A stretch of 64,000 bases of DNA from Clostridia bacterium (GTDB taxonomy: Bacteria; Bacillota; Clostridia; Christensenellales; Aristaeellaceae), in the NCBI GenBank assembly GCA_017397895.1, contig JAFQHP010000049.1, positions 18,461-82,460 on the forward strand, in the 5' to 3' direction. Below, piece after piece: positions 10,349 through 18,182 of the stretch (position 1 is its first letter; every line of letters starts with the position of its first letter). The notes below the pieces were generated by a model. It was not told the origin of the DNA. It did not search any database and saw only the letters and a list, made by a program, of their open reading frames with translations. A program made the position numbers and the translations under genes.

Positions 10349-11033
10349 ACCGCAATCGCGCCCACGCTTCCGAAACGGCGTCTTCCATCAGCCGGTCATA
10401 TTCTTCCGGGGCAAAAAAGAGAAAATCCGTTGCAATGGGCGCATCCGGCACTGCCGGCGCCATGACGGTGATTTTCCGGTTCACGGCATTGGGCAAAAAG
10501 CCGGGGATATCCGGGAAAGGGGCGTTCTTTCGCAGGATGCGCTCAAAGCTGCAGCCGGGATGGGCCTGCACATACATCTGTTCCAGCCGCTCCACATCCC
10601 GTATGCGGGTTCTGCCAAAGAGCTGCTTTAAGGTATCGTAGGTTTCGGGCAGGCCCTGCAGCTTCTGCGCCATTTCCGGCACAGCTTTCAGCCGGCGGAA
10701 GCTAGCCGCCACCCGCTTTTCATCCCGGATCCATCTTTGCCAGGCCCGGTCCATCACCAGGTGCGTATAATATCCCAGGCAAAAGCTGCGCCACAGGGGC
10801 GTGGATGCATTTTTCACATGCCGGTGAAAGAAGCCCTCCGCATCCACGGTGAGCTTGGATTTGCCCTGCATGAAATGGGTCTGCGCCCGGGGCGGAATGT
10901 AGCTTGTCCAGTCTTCATTTTCCTGATTACAGTCCGGGGCCACACTGCCGATGATGAAATAGGTTTCATCCACCGCAAGGCCCTTTTCCAGCAACATATC
11001 CGCCAGGCGGGTATGCGTAATCCAGTTGGCCAT
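10347..11033 (-). CDS. zinc-dependent phospholipase C-like protein
   Basis: 228 aa. The sequence has the layout of the zinc-dependent phospholipase C / S1-P1 nuclease-like family: an N-terminal NWITHTRLADMLLE, then YFIIGSVAPDCN, a THF motif and FCLGYYTHLVMDRAW, supplying His and Asp metal ligands. There is no signal peptide, so it is probably cytoplasmic and may not be a true phospholipase. The start is the ATG preceded by GGGAGG; an upstream ATG would place that ribosome site inside the gene. The 3' end abuts the intergenic repeat. The preceding gene is separated by a hairpin. Confidence 0.7.
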   Translation of the reverse strand: MANWITHTRLADMLLEKGLAVDETYFIIGSVAPDCNQENEDWTSYIPPRAQTHFMQGKSKLTVDAEGFFHRHVKNASTPLWRSFCLGYYTHLVMDRAWQRWIRDEKRVAASFRRLKAVPEMAQKLQGLPETYDTLKQLFGRTRIRDVERLEQMYVQAHPGCSFERILRKNAPFPDIPGFLPNAVNRKITVMAPAVPDAPIATDFLFFAPEEYDRLMEDAVSEAWARLR

Positions 11034-11047
11034 ATTCCCTCCCAAAA

Positions 11048-11069
11048 GCCGCAGGAGCGCCCCTGCGGC
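11048..11069 (-). terminator. hairpin between serine hydrolase and phospholipase genes
   Basis: GCCGCAGG and CCTGCGGC form an eight-pair stem with a six-base loop. On the minus strand it is followed by TTTT, and on the plus strand by CTGTTTTTG. It may attenuate read-through from the serine hydrolase into the downstream gene. Confidence 0.5.
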
Positions 11070-11078
11070 CTGTTTTTG

Positions 11079-12476
11079 TTAATCCCTTTCCAATACCCCC
11101 GTGTACTGAATGAAGCACAGGGATCTGGCCGTATCCAGTTCAATTTTCCCGTCGGCATAGGAAACAACGGCATCCAGCCGCTGCGGGCCGCCCAGGTTCC
11201 GGGCCACCAGGTGCATCTTTCCCTCTTCCCAGCCGTATCTGCCCGCCCATACAGAGGCGGTATCGCTGAACAGGCCGGGGTTCACAGAGAAGAAAACAAG
11301 CGCATCCTTACCAGCCAGGATTTCCAGTTCCGTATCCGGATCCTTCAGCCGGACAGACAGCACATCATCCGTCGTCTTGGCATAAAGGGTGAAATCTTTG
11401 TTTTTGAAAATGCCCTCCACATCATGGCCGCTGCCGTCATCTTCCGGCCACTTGCAGGAAAGGGATGCCAGCTTATTCTGCAGGGCTTTCTGCTCCTCCG
11501 CCGTGCCTCTTTCCATATCCGCCGAGGGAAACAGGTATTCATGCATCAATTGCATTTCCTTTCCCATATCCCCTTGGCCGGCAGTAACCGCCACCACCAT
11601 GTCCTTTTCCTCGGAAATCATGCAGATCTGGCCGAAGGCACCGTCGCCCCGGTATCTTCCGCCCCGGGTGCGCCAGAACTGATAGCCATAGCCCTGATGC
11701 CATTCGTTTTCGGGGTCCTGATTGCCGTTGGAATTATCAATCTGGAAAACCGTGGCCTTTTCAATCCATTCCGGGGGCAGCACCTGCCGGCCTTCCCACA
11801 TCCCCTTTTGCAACAGGCACTGGCCGAACCTGGCAATGCTTTCGCTGGTCAGGAACAAGCCCCAGCCGCCGCAATTCACCTTTTCGGGCGAGCTGCTCCA
11901 GTAGGGCACAGGAATACCCAGGGGCACAAACAGCCTGGGGATCAGGTAATCCCGCACCGTCTGCCCCGTTACCTTCTGCACCATGCAGGATACCAGATAG
12001 GTGCCGTGGCTGTTGTAGTGGAAATATGTACCCGGCTCCCGCACGCAATCATAGGAAAGGACGGCCCTGGCCCAGCTTTCCACTTCCCCTTGGCCGGACA
12101 CGCCGTCGGATTCCTCCTTCAGGCCGCTGCCCATGCACAAAAGATGATGCAGCGTCACGCTTTGCAGCCATTGGGAGGGGTTCTCCGGGGCATATTCCCT
12201 GAGCACCTCCAGCACCTTGCTGTCCCAGCCAAGCAGCCCTTCCTGCACCGCAAAGCCCGCCGCAGCCGAGCAGAAGGACTTGCTCAGGGAAAACAGCATG
12301 TGGGGCGTATGATCATCATAGGGAGCAAAATCCGCCTCCATAGCCATCTTTCCGTGGCGCAGCACCTTCACGCTGTGCAGTTCCACCCCCTGCTTTTCCA
12401 CCTGCTCCAGGTAAGTCAGCAATCCTTTGGAGGAAAGGCCCACGTCCTCCGGCTTCACTTTCTGAAAAAGGCTCAT
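11079..12476 (-). CDS. serine hydrolase, beta-lactamase/esterase (class C) family
   Basis: 465 aa. The penicillin-binding-like fold has the active-site Ser-x-x-Lys as SLSK in MLFSLSKSFCSAA (near residue 72) and the Tyr-x-Asn motif as YFHYNSHGTYL (near residue 150). A C-terminal extra domain of about 150 residues follows. No signal peptide is seen, so a cytoplasmic esterase or peptidase role is more likely than beta-lactam resistance. It has its own promoter (TTGCAG-17-TATAAT) divergent from the sugar kinase. Confidence 0.85.
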   Translation of the reverse strand: MSLFQKVKPEDVGLSSKGLLTYLEQVEKQGVELHSVKVLRHGKMAMEADFAPYDDHTPHMLFSLSKSFCSAAAGFAVQEGLLGWDSKVLEVLREYAPENPSQWLQSVTLHHLLCMGSGLKEESDGVSGQGEVESWARAVLSYDCVREPGTYFHYNSHGTYLVSCMVQKVTGQTVRDYLIPRLFVPLGIPVPYWSSSPEKVNCGGWGLFLTSESIARFGQCLLQKGMWEGRQVLPPEWIEKATVFQIDNSNGNQDPENEWHQGYGYQFWRTRGGRYRGDGAFGQICMISEEKDMVVAVTAGQGDMGKEMQLMHEYLFPSADMERGTAEEQKALQNKLASLSCKWPEDDGSGHDVEGIFKNKDFTLYAKTTDDVLSVRLKDPDTELEILAGKDALVFFSVNPGLFSDTASVWAGRYGWEEGKMHLVARNLGGPQRLDAVVSYADGKIELDTARSLCFIQYTGVLERD

Positions 12477-12519
12477 TTTCTCTGCCTCCTCGGGCTATAT
12501 TTTGCTATGTCTTACCCCG

Positions 12520-12548
12520 ATTATAGCAAATTCTTCCCCATCCTGCAA
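12520..12548 (-). promoter_or_regulatory. promoter of the serine hydrolase gene
   Basis: Minus strand TTGCAG, 17 bases, TATAAT, about 45 bases before the start codon. It is divergent from, and nearly back to back with, the kinase promoter. Confidence 0.75.
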
Positions 12549-12568
12549 CCGGCAGCCCCCTTCCCGCA

Positions 12569-12597
12569 TTGCACAGACAGGCAAAATGTGGTATAAT
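12569..12597 (+). promoter_or_regulatory. promoter of the KdgK-type kinase gene
   Basis: TTGCAC, 17 bases, TATAAT. The predicted start of transcription is about 45 bases before the ATG at 12648. This rules out the TTG codon near 12600 as the translation start. Confidence 0.8.
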
Positions 12598-12647
12598 CAT
12601 TGCAGCATAAACGTTTTCTTTTCAATCCAAGAAAGAAGGAATTGCAT

Positions 12648-13736
12648 ATGATTCACCACAATCCGCTGCTTTCCCAGAAGCCCGGCCAGAAAAAATTCAT
12701 CACCATGGGCGAAATTATGCTGCGCCTGTCCCCGCCCAATTACGAAAAAATCCGCATGGCCTCCAATTTCGGCCTCAGCTACGGCGGCTCCGAAGCCAAT
12801 ATTGCCCTGGCCCTGGCCAACCTTGGGGTGGACAGCACCTTCTTTTCCGTGGTGCCCAATAACTCCCTGGGCAAGGCCGCCGTGCGCTCTTTGCGCTCCA
12901 ACGACGTGCACTGCACCCCCATGATCCTCTCCACCCCCGAAGAAACCCCCACCCACCGGCTGGGCACCTATTACCTGGAAACCGGCTACGGCATCCGGGC
13001 CAGCAAGGTGATCTATGACCGTAAGCATTCCGCCCTGACGGAGTACGATTTTTCCAATTATGACCTGGAAGGGCTTTTGCAGGATTTTGACTGGCTGCAC
13101 CTTTCCGGCATCACCCCCGCCCTGGCCCCCAACTGCCGGGAGCTGGTGCTGAACATGCTGAAAATTGCCCACGAAAAGGGCATGACCGTTTCCTTCGACG
13201 GCAATTTCCGCTCCGCCCTGTGGACCTGGGAAGAAGCCCGGGATTTTTGCACCCAGTGCCTGCCCTATGTGAATGTGCTGTTTGGCATTGAACCCTATCA
13301 CCTTTGGAAGGACGAAAACGACCACTCCAAGGGCGACTGGAAGGACGGCGTGCCCCTGCACCCCTCCTACGAGCAGCAGGACGAAATTTTCCAGCGCTTT
13401 GTGGAACGCTACCCAAACCTTACCTGCATTGCCCGCCATGTGCGCTATGCCCATTCCGGCTCCGAAAACAGCCTGAAGGCCTTCATGTGGTACGAGGGAC
13501 ACACCTTCGAATCCAAGCTGTTCACCTTCAACATCCTGGACCGCGTGGGCGGCGGCGACGCCTTTGCCTCCGGCTTCATTTACGCCATGATCCATGGCTA
13601 TAAGCCCATGGATATGCTGAACTTCGCCGTGGCCTCCTCCGCCATCAAGCACACCATCCACGGCGATGCCAACATCATCGACGATGCCCAGTCCATCAAA
13701 AACCTGGCCAATAAAAACTACGATATCAAGCGCTGA
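12648..13736 (+). CDS. PfkB-family sugar kinase, 2-dehydro-3-deoxygluconokinase-like
   Basis: 362 aa from the ATG with AGAAGGA seven bases upstream. The N-terminal ITMGEIMLRLSPP and SYGGSEANIALALANLG are typical of KdgK-like ribokinase-family enzymes. The C-terminal signature DRVGGGDAFASGFIYA carries the catalytic Asp. KdgK phosphorylates 2-keto-3-deoxygluconate from pectin and hexuronate breakdown. No KDPG aldolase or uronate gene is adjacent, so the substrate assignment is by resemblance only. A strong terminator follows, just before the 3' fragment of sigK on the other strand. Confidence 0.85.
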   Translation: MIHHNPLLSQKPGQKKFITMGEIMLRLSPPNYEKIRMASNFGLSYGGSEANIALALANLGVDSTFFSVVPNNSLGKAAVRSLRSNDVHCTPMILSTPEETPTHRLGTYYLETGYGIRASKVIYDRKHSALTEYDFSNYDLEGLLQDFDWLHLSGITPALAPNCRELVLNMLKIAHEKGMTVSFDGNFRSALWTWEEARDFCTQCLPYVNVLFGIEPYHLWKDENDHSKGDWKDGVPLHPSYEQQDEIFQRFVERYPNLTCIARHVRYAHSGSENSLKAFMWYEGHTFESKLFTFNILDRVGGGDAFASGFIYAMIHGYKPMDMLNFAVASSAIKHTIHGDANIIDDAQSIKNLANKNYDIKR

Positions 13737-13756
13737 GCCCTTTCTCCGCATCCCCC

Positions 13757-13783
13757 GCCCGGCCTGAACGCCGGGCTTTTTTT
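13757..13783 (+). terminator. terminator after the sugar kinase
   Basis: GCCCGGC pairs with GCCGGGC across a six-base loop, followed by seven T. The T-run ends on the sigK stop codon of the opposite strand, so the two genes converge with no spare sequence. Confidence 0.9.
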
Positions 13784-13843
13784 CACCCCTGCACCCCCTG
13801 GCGCAACAATTCAATGGCCCGCTTCTCCATCCGGGATACATAG
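13783..13843 (-). CDS. sigK: sigK, 3' fragment (last codons, split by the element)
   Basis: Reading the minus strand from the shared 8-bp core gives Tyr-Val then SRMEKRAIELLRQGVQG and stop TGA. This is the second half of the region 4.2 recognition helix and the tail of a sporulation sigma factor. It has no start codon or ribosome site of its own. It is in frame with the 5' fragment at 28.2-28.8 kb when the two 8-bp core copies are merged, giving GISRSYVSRMEKRAIELL and a 225-residue protein. It can only be expressed after excision of the intervening DNA. Confidence 0.9.
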
Positions 13844-13866
13844 CACGGCAGCTACTGTAAACAATA
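13812..13866. other. left attachment junction of the sigK element
   Basis: Host sigK sequence (left) meets element sequence (right) at the core ATACATAG (13836-13843). The element arm that follows, CACGGCAGCTACTGTAAACA, is an imperfect inverted copy of the arm at the other end of the element. The predicted crossover is the central AC at 13838-13839. Confidence 0.88.
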
Positions 13867-13870
13867 CCCG

Positions 13871-15448
13871 TTAAGAAATTTCCGCCAACTCCCGAAAGCA
13901 GAATTTGATGATGATTTGCTTGTCTTCGGTCAGCTCGATCCGTTCAATCAGACTGACCAATAGCTCCCTACTGTTGCAGGCAGAAGCAAGATACTGCTGC
14001 ACCAATTCCCTTGCCCGGTCTTCTGTGGAGATCGGGCTTTCCTTTTGCGCTTCCAGCTGCTTCAGCTTTTCCTCCAAGGCCGTGCGATCCATTTTCACCC
14101 GCTTGTAGATGCGCTCAAAGTCGCTGTCGGACAGCATGCCGCTGAGCCGATCCATGTACATCTTATCCAGATGGACGGTGAGGTTCTCGATCTTGCCCTG
14201 CAGGGATTGCATCTCCGCTTCCGTGCTGTCGGCTTTCTGCGCTTCCTCCACTGCCTGGGCGGCAATGGGCTGCAGCCTGTCCGGTCGAAGAAAGGCCTGG
14301 CACACCTCCTGCACCTTGGCGATTACCGCTTCCGTCACCGTCCGCTCCTTGATGGAGTGGCAGGTACACACCCCCGCCTTGGTGAACCGCTGGTAGGTGC
14401 GGCAGACGAAGAACAGCCTTTCCTCTCCGGCGGTGTTGGGGCGGTTCAGCACCGCCATTGGGTAGCCGCACTCGTGGCAGTGGATCAGCCCCTTCAGCAG
14501 AAAATCGTAGGTGCGGCTTCGGGTGTGCTTGCGGCTGTTCACCAGCAGCTGCACCTTGCGGAAGGTTTCCTCATCAATCAGCGGCTCATGGGTGTTCTTC
14601 ACCACCACCCAGCTTTCCGGCGGCTGGGCGTGGCACTTCTTGGACTTGTAGCTGATCTTCACCGTGCGCCCCTGCACCATGTGGCCGATGTAGGTTTCGT
14701 TTTTCAGCATTTCGGTGATCCGCTCCGCCGACCACTGGCCGGAGTAAGCCCCCTTGGCACTGAGCGTCAGTCCGGCATAGGTGGCAGGTGTGGGGATGTG
14801 CTCCTCGTTCAGCCGCACCGCAATCTGTCGGCAGCTGATGCCCTCCAAGGCCATGGCGAAGATCCGCCGCACCACGGGAGCCACTTCTTCATCGATGACG
14901 ATCTTGTTTTTCTCCGTGGGGTGCATCTTGTAGCCGTACATGGGCTTGCCGCCGATGAACTGCCCCTTGCGCTGTTTGTCACGCTTCACGGACTTAATCT
15001 TTTTGGAGATGTCCTTGGCGTACATGTCGTTCATGATGGCACGGAAGGGGGTGATGTCGTTGGCGGTGGACTCCACGCCGGTGTCGATGCCGTCCAAGAG
15101 GGAGATGTACCGCACCCGCTTCTCGGGAAAATACCGCTCCATGTAGTGACCGGTCATGATGTAGTCGCGCCCCAGACGGGACAGGTCCTTGGTGATGACC
15201 ATGTTGACTTTCTTGGCTTCGATATCCCCGATCATCCGCTGGAAAGCCGGGCGGTCAAAGCTGGTGCCGCTGAAGCCGTCATCGATGTAGGTATCATACA
15301 CGGACAGCCGATGCTGCTGCACAAATTCATTCAGCAGGGATTGCTGGTTGGTCACGCTCTGGGATGGGCCTTCGGTTTCATCCTCCTTTGACAGACGAAT
15401 GTACAGGGCGACGTGATAATCCATGGGGTTGCTTATTTCAACGTACAT
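13871..15448 (-). CDS. large serine recombinase (element excisionase/integrase)
   Basis: 525 aa. The N-terminal resolvase domain has the catalytic Ser20 in YIRLSKED, then YIDDGFSGTSFDRPAFQRM and VITKDLSRLGRDYIMTGHY. The recombinase domain follows (GYKMHPTEKNKIVIDEEVAPVVRRIF), then a zinc ribbon (CHECGYPM to CTCHS) and a C-terminal coiled coil (about 395-475). It belongs to the TnpX/SpoIVCA-like group that moves integrative elements and excises skin elements. The start was set at the ATG with GAGGAGG five bases upstream; an alternative ATG at 15475 directly follows the stop of a small upstream ORF. Its position 28 bases inside the left attachment site fits a role in excising the element. Confidence 0.95.
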   Translation of the reverse strand: MYVEISNPMDYHVALYIRLSKEDETEGPSQSVTNQQSLLNEFVQQHRLSVYDTYIDDGFSGTSFDRPAFQRMIGDIEAKKVNMVITKDLSRLGRDYIMTGHYMERYFPEKRVRYISLLDGIDTGVESTANDITPFRAIMNDMYAKDISKKIKSVKRDKQRKGQFIGGKPMYGYKMHPTEKNKIVIDEEVAPVVRRIFAMALEGISCRQIAVRLNEEHIPTPATYAGLTLSAKGAYSGQWSAERITEMLKNETYIGHMVQGRTVKISYKSKKCHAQPPESWVVVKNTHEPLIDEETFRKVQLLVNSRKHTRSRTYDFLLKGLIHCHECGYPMAVLNRPNTAGEERLFFVCRTYQRFTKAGVCTCHSIKERTVTEAVIAKVQEVCQAFLRPDRLQPIAAQAVEEAQKADSTEAEMQSLQGKIENLTVHLDKMYMDRLSGMLSDSDFERIYKRVKMDRTALEEKLKQLEAQKESPISTEDRARELVQQYLASACNSRELLVSLIERIELTEDKQIIIKFCFRELAEIS

Positions 15449-15475
15449 CTTTTCCTCCTCGAAATAAGCGACCAT

Positions 15476-15622
15476 TCATCGCTCCCATGATACCGCAGGC
15501 TTCCCCGCCTGCGCAAGGATGCGGCTCAGATACAGCCGAAAAGATTCCTCCACCAGATGGGAGAGGCTCTTTTCGGCTTTTGTATATTCGCAGCGCACCA
15601 CCGGCGCTTCGCACTTTTTCAC
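15476..15622 (-). CDS. small protein encoded just before the recombinase
   Basis: 48 aa from a GTG with AGGAGG eight bases upstream. The product reads VKKCEAPVVRCEYTKAEKSL followed by SHLVEESFRLYLSRILAQ and a short tail. It is basic and predicted to be one or two helices. The stop TGA is followed directly by the alternative ATG of the recombinase, so the two are probably translated together. It may be a partner of the recombinase, for example a directionality factor, but that is a guess from position only. Confidence 0.6.
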   Translation of the reverse strand: MKKCEAPVVRCEYTKAEKSLSHLVEESFRLYLSRILAQAGKPAVSWER

Positions 15623-15955
15623 ACACCCCACCTCCTCTGCCTAACGTATGTCTGTGCATTTGCTTTTTTGCTTGTCCCCTTGATTCTCTCACCGCCTTTG
15701 TTATGCTGAACTTACGCAGTTATCCAGGAACACCGGAAAAGCCTCTCAAAAAAAGTCCCTCCACTATGTAGTCACAAAAAAACGCCGTTTGTAGTCCTTT
15801 TTTCAAAAAATAATTTTGCATTCAGCACATTTTTTCGATCTGACCATCAGTTTGTGATGAAGGACTGGTAAAATTCATCTGAACAATCAGAGGATTTTGC
15901 GGATTTCAAGGCGAAATACATGCATGCTGTGAAGTCGGAATATGGAGGGAATGAA
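15623..15955. other. 333-base gap between recombinase operon and small-ORF operon
   Basis: Apart from the candidate SigE-type promoter, no convincing gene is seen here. The right half (15770-15950) is AT-rich, contains runs of A and T, and should hold the promoter of the rightward small-ORF operon. No clear -35/-10 pair could be assigned. Confidence 0.5.
15698..15725 (-). promoter_or_regulatory. candidate SigE-type promoter for the recombinase operon
   Basis: On the minus strand GGATAAC lies 13 bases before CATAACAA, about 75 bases before the small ORF. CATAACAA resembles the SigE -10 consensus (CATACAAT-like), and the upstream ATA resembles its -35. Mother-cell expression would be expected of a sigK excisase. 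The match is partial. Confidence 0.35.
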
Positions 15956-16222
15956 ATGCTGCAGTTTGAAATGATAGAAAACAATATGGATTTCGTTTCA
16001 TATCGTTATTTCCCTGAAAATGATACTTTGTTTGGTACTATTTCTGTGAGAAAAGCAGACAAGACAATCATTGCTCAAACCATTGCTGAAAATGATGAAT
16101 TCAAATGTTTTTTTCCCATCTATACCAGCGCATCAAGGAATTCATTGATAAAGACTGCTTTGAAAAGCAAGGCACAATCATTTGGTATTGAACACCCGTT
16201 CCAGGAGGTTGTATTACGATGA
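15956..16222 (+). CDS. hypothetical protein, first of a four-gene small-ORF operon
   Basis: 88 aa from the ATG with GGAGGG six bases upstream. The product (MLQFEMIENNMDFVSYRYFP and on) has alternating strands in its first half and no signal peptide or membrane segment. I do not recognise the family. The DNA is AT-rich compared with the flanks. The stop overlaps the next start (ATGA), so it is co-translated with the following gene. Confidence 0.6.
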   Translation: MLQFEMIENNMDFVSYRYFPENDTLFGTISVRKADKTIIAQTIAENDEFKCFFPIYTSASRNSLIKTALKSKAQSFGIEHPFQEVVLR

Positions 16223-16626
16223 AATTCAAACTATGGGAGCATGTAAAAGTTAAGAAGAATGGTGTCATTGGTGAGATTATTGACATCAGTGAGAACATAT
16301 ATGGCAAAGTGTACATTGTTGAAAGCGATACAAAGGGTGAGCGTGATGATGCGGATTATCCTGGTGAGTGGCCTCTGTACGATTGCCAGGAAGATGAAAT
16401 AGAGAGAATAGAAATTGCTCTCAGCGTAAATACCATCAAATATATCATCTCCAGGGTTATCGACAACGCCAACGATGATGACCTACAGGATAGAAGCGAA
16501 TTCACTATGGGCAGAAGACTTGCCTATTATGAAATCCTGGACACAATCAAAAATGAACTGATTGTCCATGAACAGGATTTGAAAGAGTATGGTCTTGATT
16601 TTAACCTGGAAGATAGATTCCTGTAA
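16219..16626 (+). CDS. hypothetical protein with SH3-like start
   Basis: 135 aa. The first 60 residues (KFKLWEHVKVKKNGVIGEII, then DDADYPGEWPLYDCQEDEIE) are strand-rich and look like a small KOW/SH3-type barrel. The second half is helical and acidic. No named family is recognised. It overlaps the previous gene by four bases and belongs to the same AT-rich operon. Confidence 0.6.
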   Translation: MKFKLWEHVKVKKNGVIGEIIDISENIYGKVYIVESDTKGERDDADYPGEWPLYDCQEDEIERIEIALSVNTIKYIISRVIDNANDDDLQDRSEFTMGRRLAYYEILDTIKNELIVHEQDLKEYGLDFNLEDRFL

Positions 16627-16648
16627 ATGAAAGGGAAGCAATATTGGG

Positions 16649-16813
16649 ATGAAGATTAAGTACAAATTAGAATCGTGTGTTTCTTTGACAAACGGACAGA
16701 TTTATGAAGTGCTATCCGTTGAAGAAGGATGTTATCGCATCGTTGATGATACAGGCGAAGACTACCTCTTTATGCCTGAAGATTTCGAAATAGTGGAAGG
16801 GACAGAAAAATGA
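16649..16813 (+). CDS. small hypothetical protein, SH3-like
   Basis: 54 aa, with AAGGGAAG upstream of the ATG. The product MKIKYKLESCVSLTNGQIYE continues with VLSVEEGCYRIVDDTGEDYL and an acidic tail. The pattern 'x-Leu-Thr-Asn-Gly-Gln-x-Tyr-x-Val-Leu-Ser-Val-Glu' is typical of small SH3-barrel proteins in mobile elements. The stop overlaps the next start (ATGA). Confidence 0.6.
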   Translation: MKIKYKLESCVSLTNGQIYEVLSVEEGCYRIVDDTGEDYLFMPEDFEIVEGTEK

Positions 16814-17007
16814 TCTTCGTAAACGGTAGATATTTATTGGGTTTCTGGGATAATGAACTTGATAACTATGGCAGATTAACAGAGCCAATGCCCCCAGATA
16901 TGCCAGGATACGATTTCAAAGCAATGCGTAAGTATTGTGAAGAAAACGGGAAGCAGCTATCAGAACTTACTTACGAAGAAATTGAACAGTTCAGAAGCAC
17001 CGTGTGA
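16810..17007 (+). CDS. small hypothetical protein
   Basis: 65 aa. The second half is a helical, charged module (KAMRKYCEENGKQLSELTYE, then EIEQF). The first half is short strands with a Pro-rich turn (MPPDMPGYD). It is the last gene of the small-ORF operon, overlaps the previous ORF by four bases, and is followed by a bidirectional terminator. No function is recognised. Confidence 0.55.
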   Translation: MIFVNGRYLLGFWDNELDNYGRLTEPMPPDMPGYDFKAMRKYCEENGKQLSELTYEEIEQFRSTV

Positions 17008-17083
17008 AAACATGAAGCATCTGGGGTGTTTCCCATGTGGAAAAAACTGATACACCATGAAGTGAATGCTTTACTGTCAAATC

Positions 17084-17113
17084 AAAAAGAACCGACTCAC
17101 ATCGGTTCTTTTT
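17084..17113. terminator. bidirectional terminator
   Basis: AAAAAGAACCGA pairs with TCGGTTCTTTTT across a six-base loop, with A and T runs on the two sides. It ends the rightward small-ORF operon and the leftward SGNH hydrolase gene. Confidence 0.9.
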
Positions 17114-17126
17114 GTTATATCTTTTC

Positions 17127-18077
17127 TCAGAAGCCTGTTTTCCGGATAAATTCTGCCAGATTCCTGCCATACAGCTCCATGCCCAGGCAGTTGGGGTGCA
17201 GCTTATCCAGGAAATACTCCGGCAGGTGCGGCACCAGGGTGAAGCCATCCACCACCGTCACATTGGGATACTTCCCGGCGATCTTCTTCACGTTGTCGCA
17301 GAAGCGTTCCAGCACAGCCTCCTGCCCGGGGCAGTCGCCGCGCCACAGGGGGCTGATGCACAGCACCGGCGTGTCGCCGTACACCTTTTTCAGGCACTCG
17401 TAGTATTCCTCCACCGCGTCCATGGTTTCGCTGCCAAACTGATTGGTACCCATGGAGATAATGATCTTGTCCGGCTTGTAGCCTTCCATGGGCACCATGG
17501 TGTTCTTGTCGTACACATAGCCGCCGATGCCCTGGTTGAGGATATCGTAATTCAGGATGCGGTTGGCCACGCTCACATAGGTGTGGGAGGAGCGCAGCGG
17601 TCCATAGCCCTGGGTGATGGAATCGCCGATCCACAGCACCTTTTCGCCCTTCTTGGCCGGAGTGAAATCAGCGTTGATCTCAAAATCCTTCACCAGCAGA
17701 GTAGCGTCGGAGGGCAGGTAGATCACCACCTGCTTTTCCCCTTCGGGCAGGTCAAAGGAAAGGACGCCCTCCTGCCCCATGTCCTTCACATACTTGATAT
17801 CATAGGCCAGCCCGTCCACATACAACTCCACCGTGTCCTCGGAGCACTTCCAGTTGAACCTGTACGCAAAGGAGATCTTCGTGGCGGCGGTGGTCATTTC
17901 AAAGGTCTTGCAGTTGGAGGCGTCGCACCGCTCATACCAGAAGGTAAAGGGCGAATTGCGGAAATAGTCCATCTGGCTGTCGGTGTACTGGAACGCCTGC
18001 AGATATCCGTCCTCGGTTTCCTTAAAGTGCAGCGCACCGAAATAGATAGATTTCAGCTGTTCGTTGGTCAGAAGCAT
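17127..18077 (-). CDS. two-domain SGNH/GDSL hydrolase (carbohydrate esterase-like)
   Basis: 316 aa. The N-terminal 140 residues form a beta-rich domain. The SGNH domain follows: block I LWIGDSITQGYG with nucleophile Ser153, block II around GIGGYVYD, block III MGTNQFGS, and block V DKLHPN with Asp291 and His294. Such proteins de-esterify acetylated sugars. No signal peptide is present, so it acts inside the cell. It is the first of several sugar-related genes in the element and may work with the GH13 and GH92 enzymes on imported oligosaccharides. Confidence 0.85.
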   Translation of the reverse strand: MLLTNEQLKSIYFGALHFKETEDGYLQAFQYTDSQMDYFRNSPFTFWYERCDASNCKTFEMTTAATKISFAYRFNWKCSEDTVELYVDGLAYDIKYVKDMGQEGVLSFDLPEGEKQVVIYLPSDATLLVKDFEINADFTPAKKGEKVLWIGDSITQGYGPLRSSHTYVSVANRILNYDILNQGIGGYVYDKNTMVPMEGYKPDKIIISMGTNQFGSETMDAVEEYYECLKKVYGDTPVLCISPLWRGDCPGQEAVLERFCDNVKKIAGKYPNVTVVDGFTLVPHLPEYFLDKLHPNCLGMELYGRNLAEFIRKTGF

Positions 18078-18182
18078 CTGGAAGTCCCCCTTGCATTTTG
18101 CTATAGGTTTAGTATATCGAATATCATTCAGAAACGCAACAGTTCACGCCTCGGAAGACTTTTCTATGCCGGGTGGATTCTG

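Noticed and set aside
12600..12647. Upstream TTG start for the KdgK-type kinase
   Set aside because: It lies at the predicted transcription start, right after the TATAAT box, leaving no ribosome site.
15438..15692. 84-codon minus-strand frame before the recombinase
   Set aside because: It has no good ribosome site, a low-complexity Gly/Arg-rich product, and competes with the better-supported 48-codon ORF in another frame.
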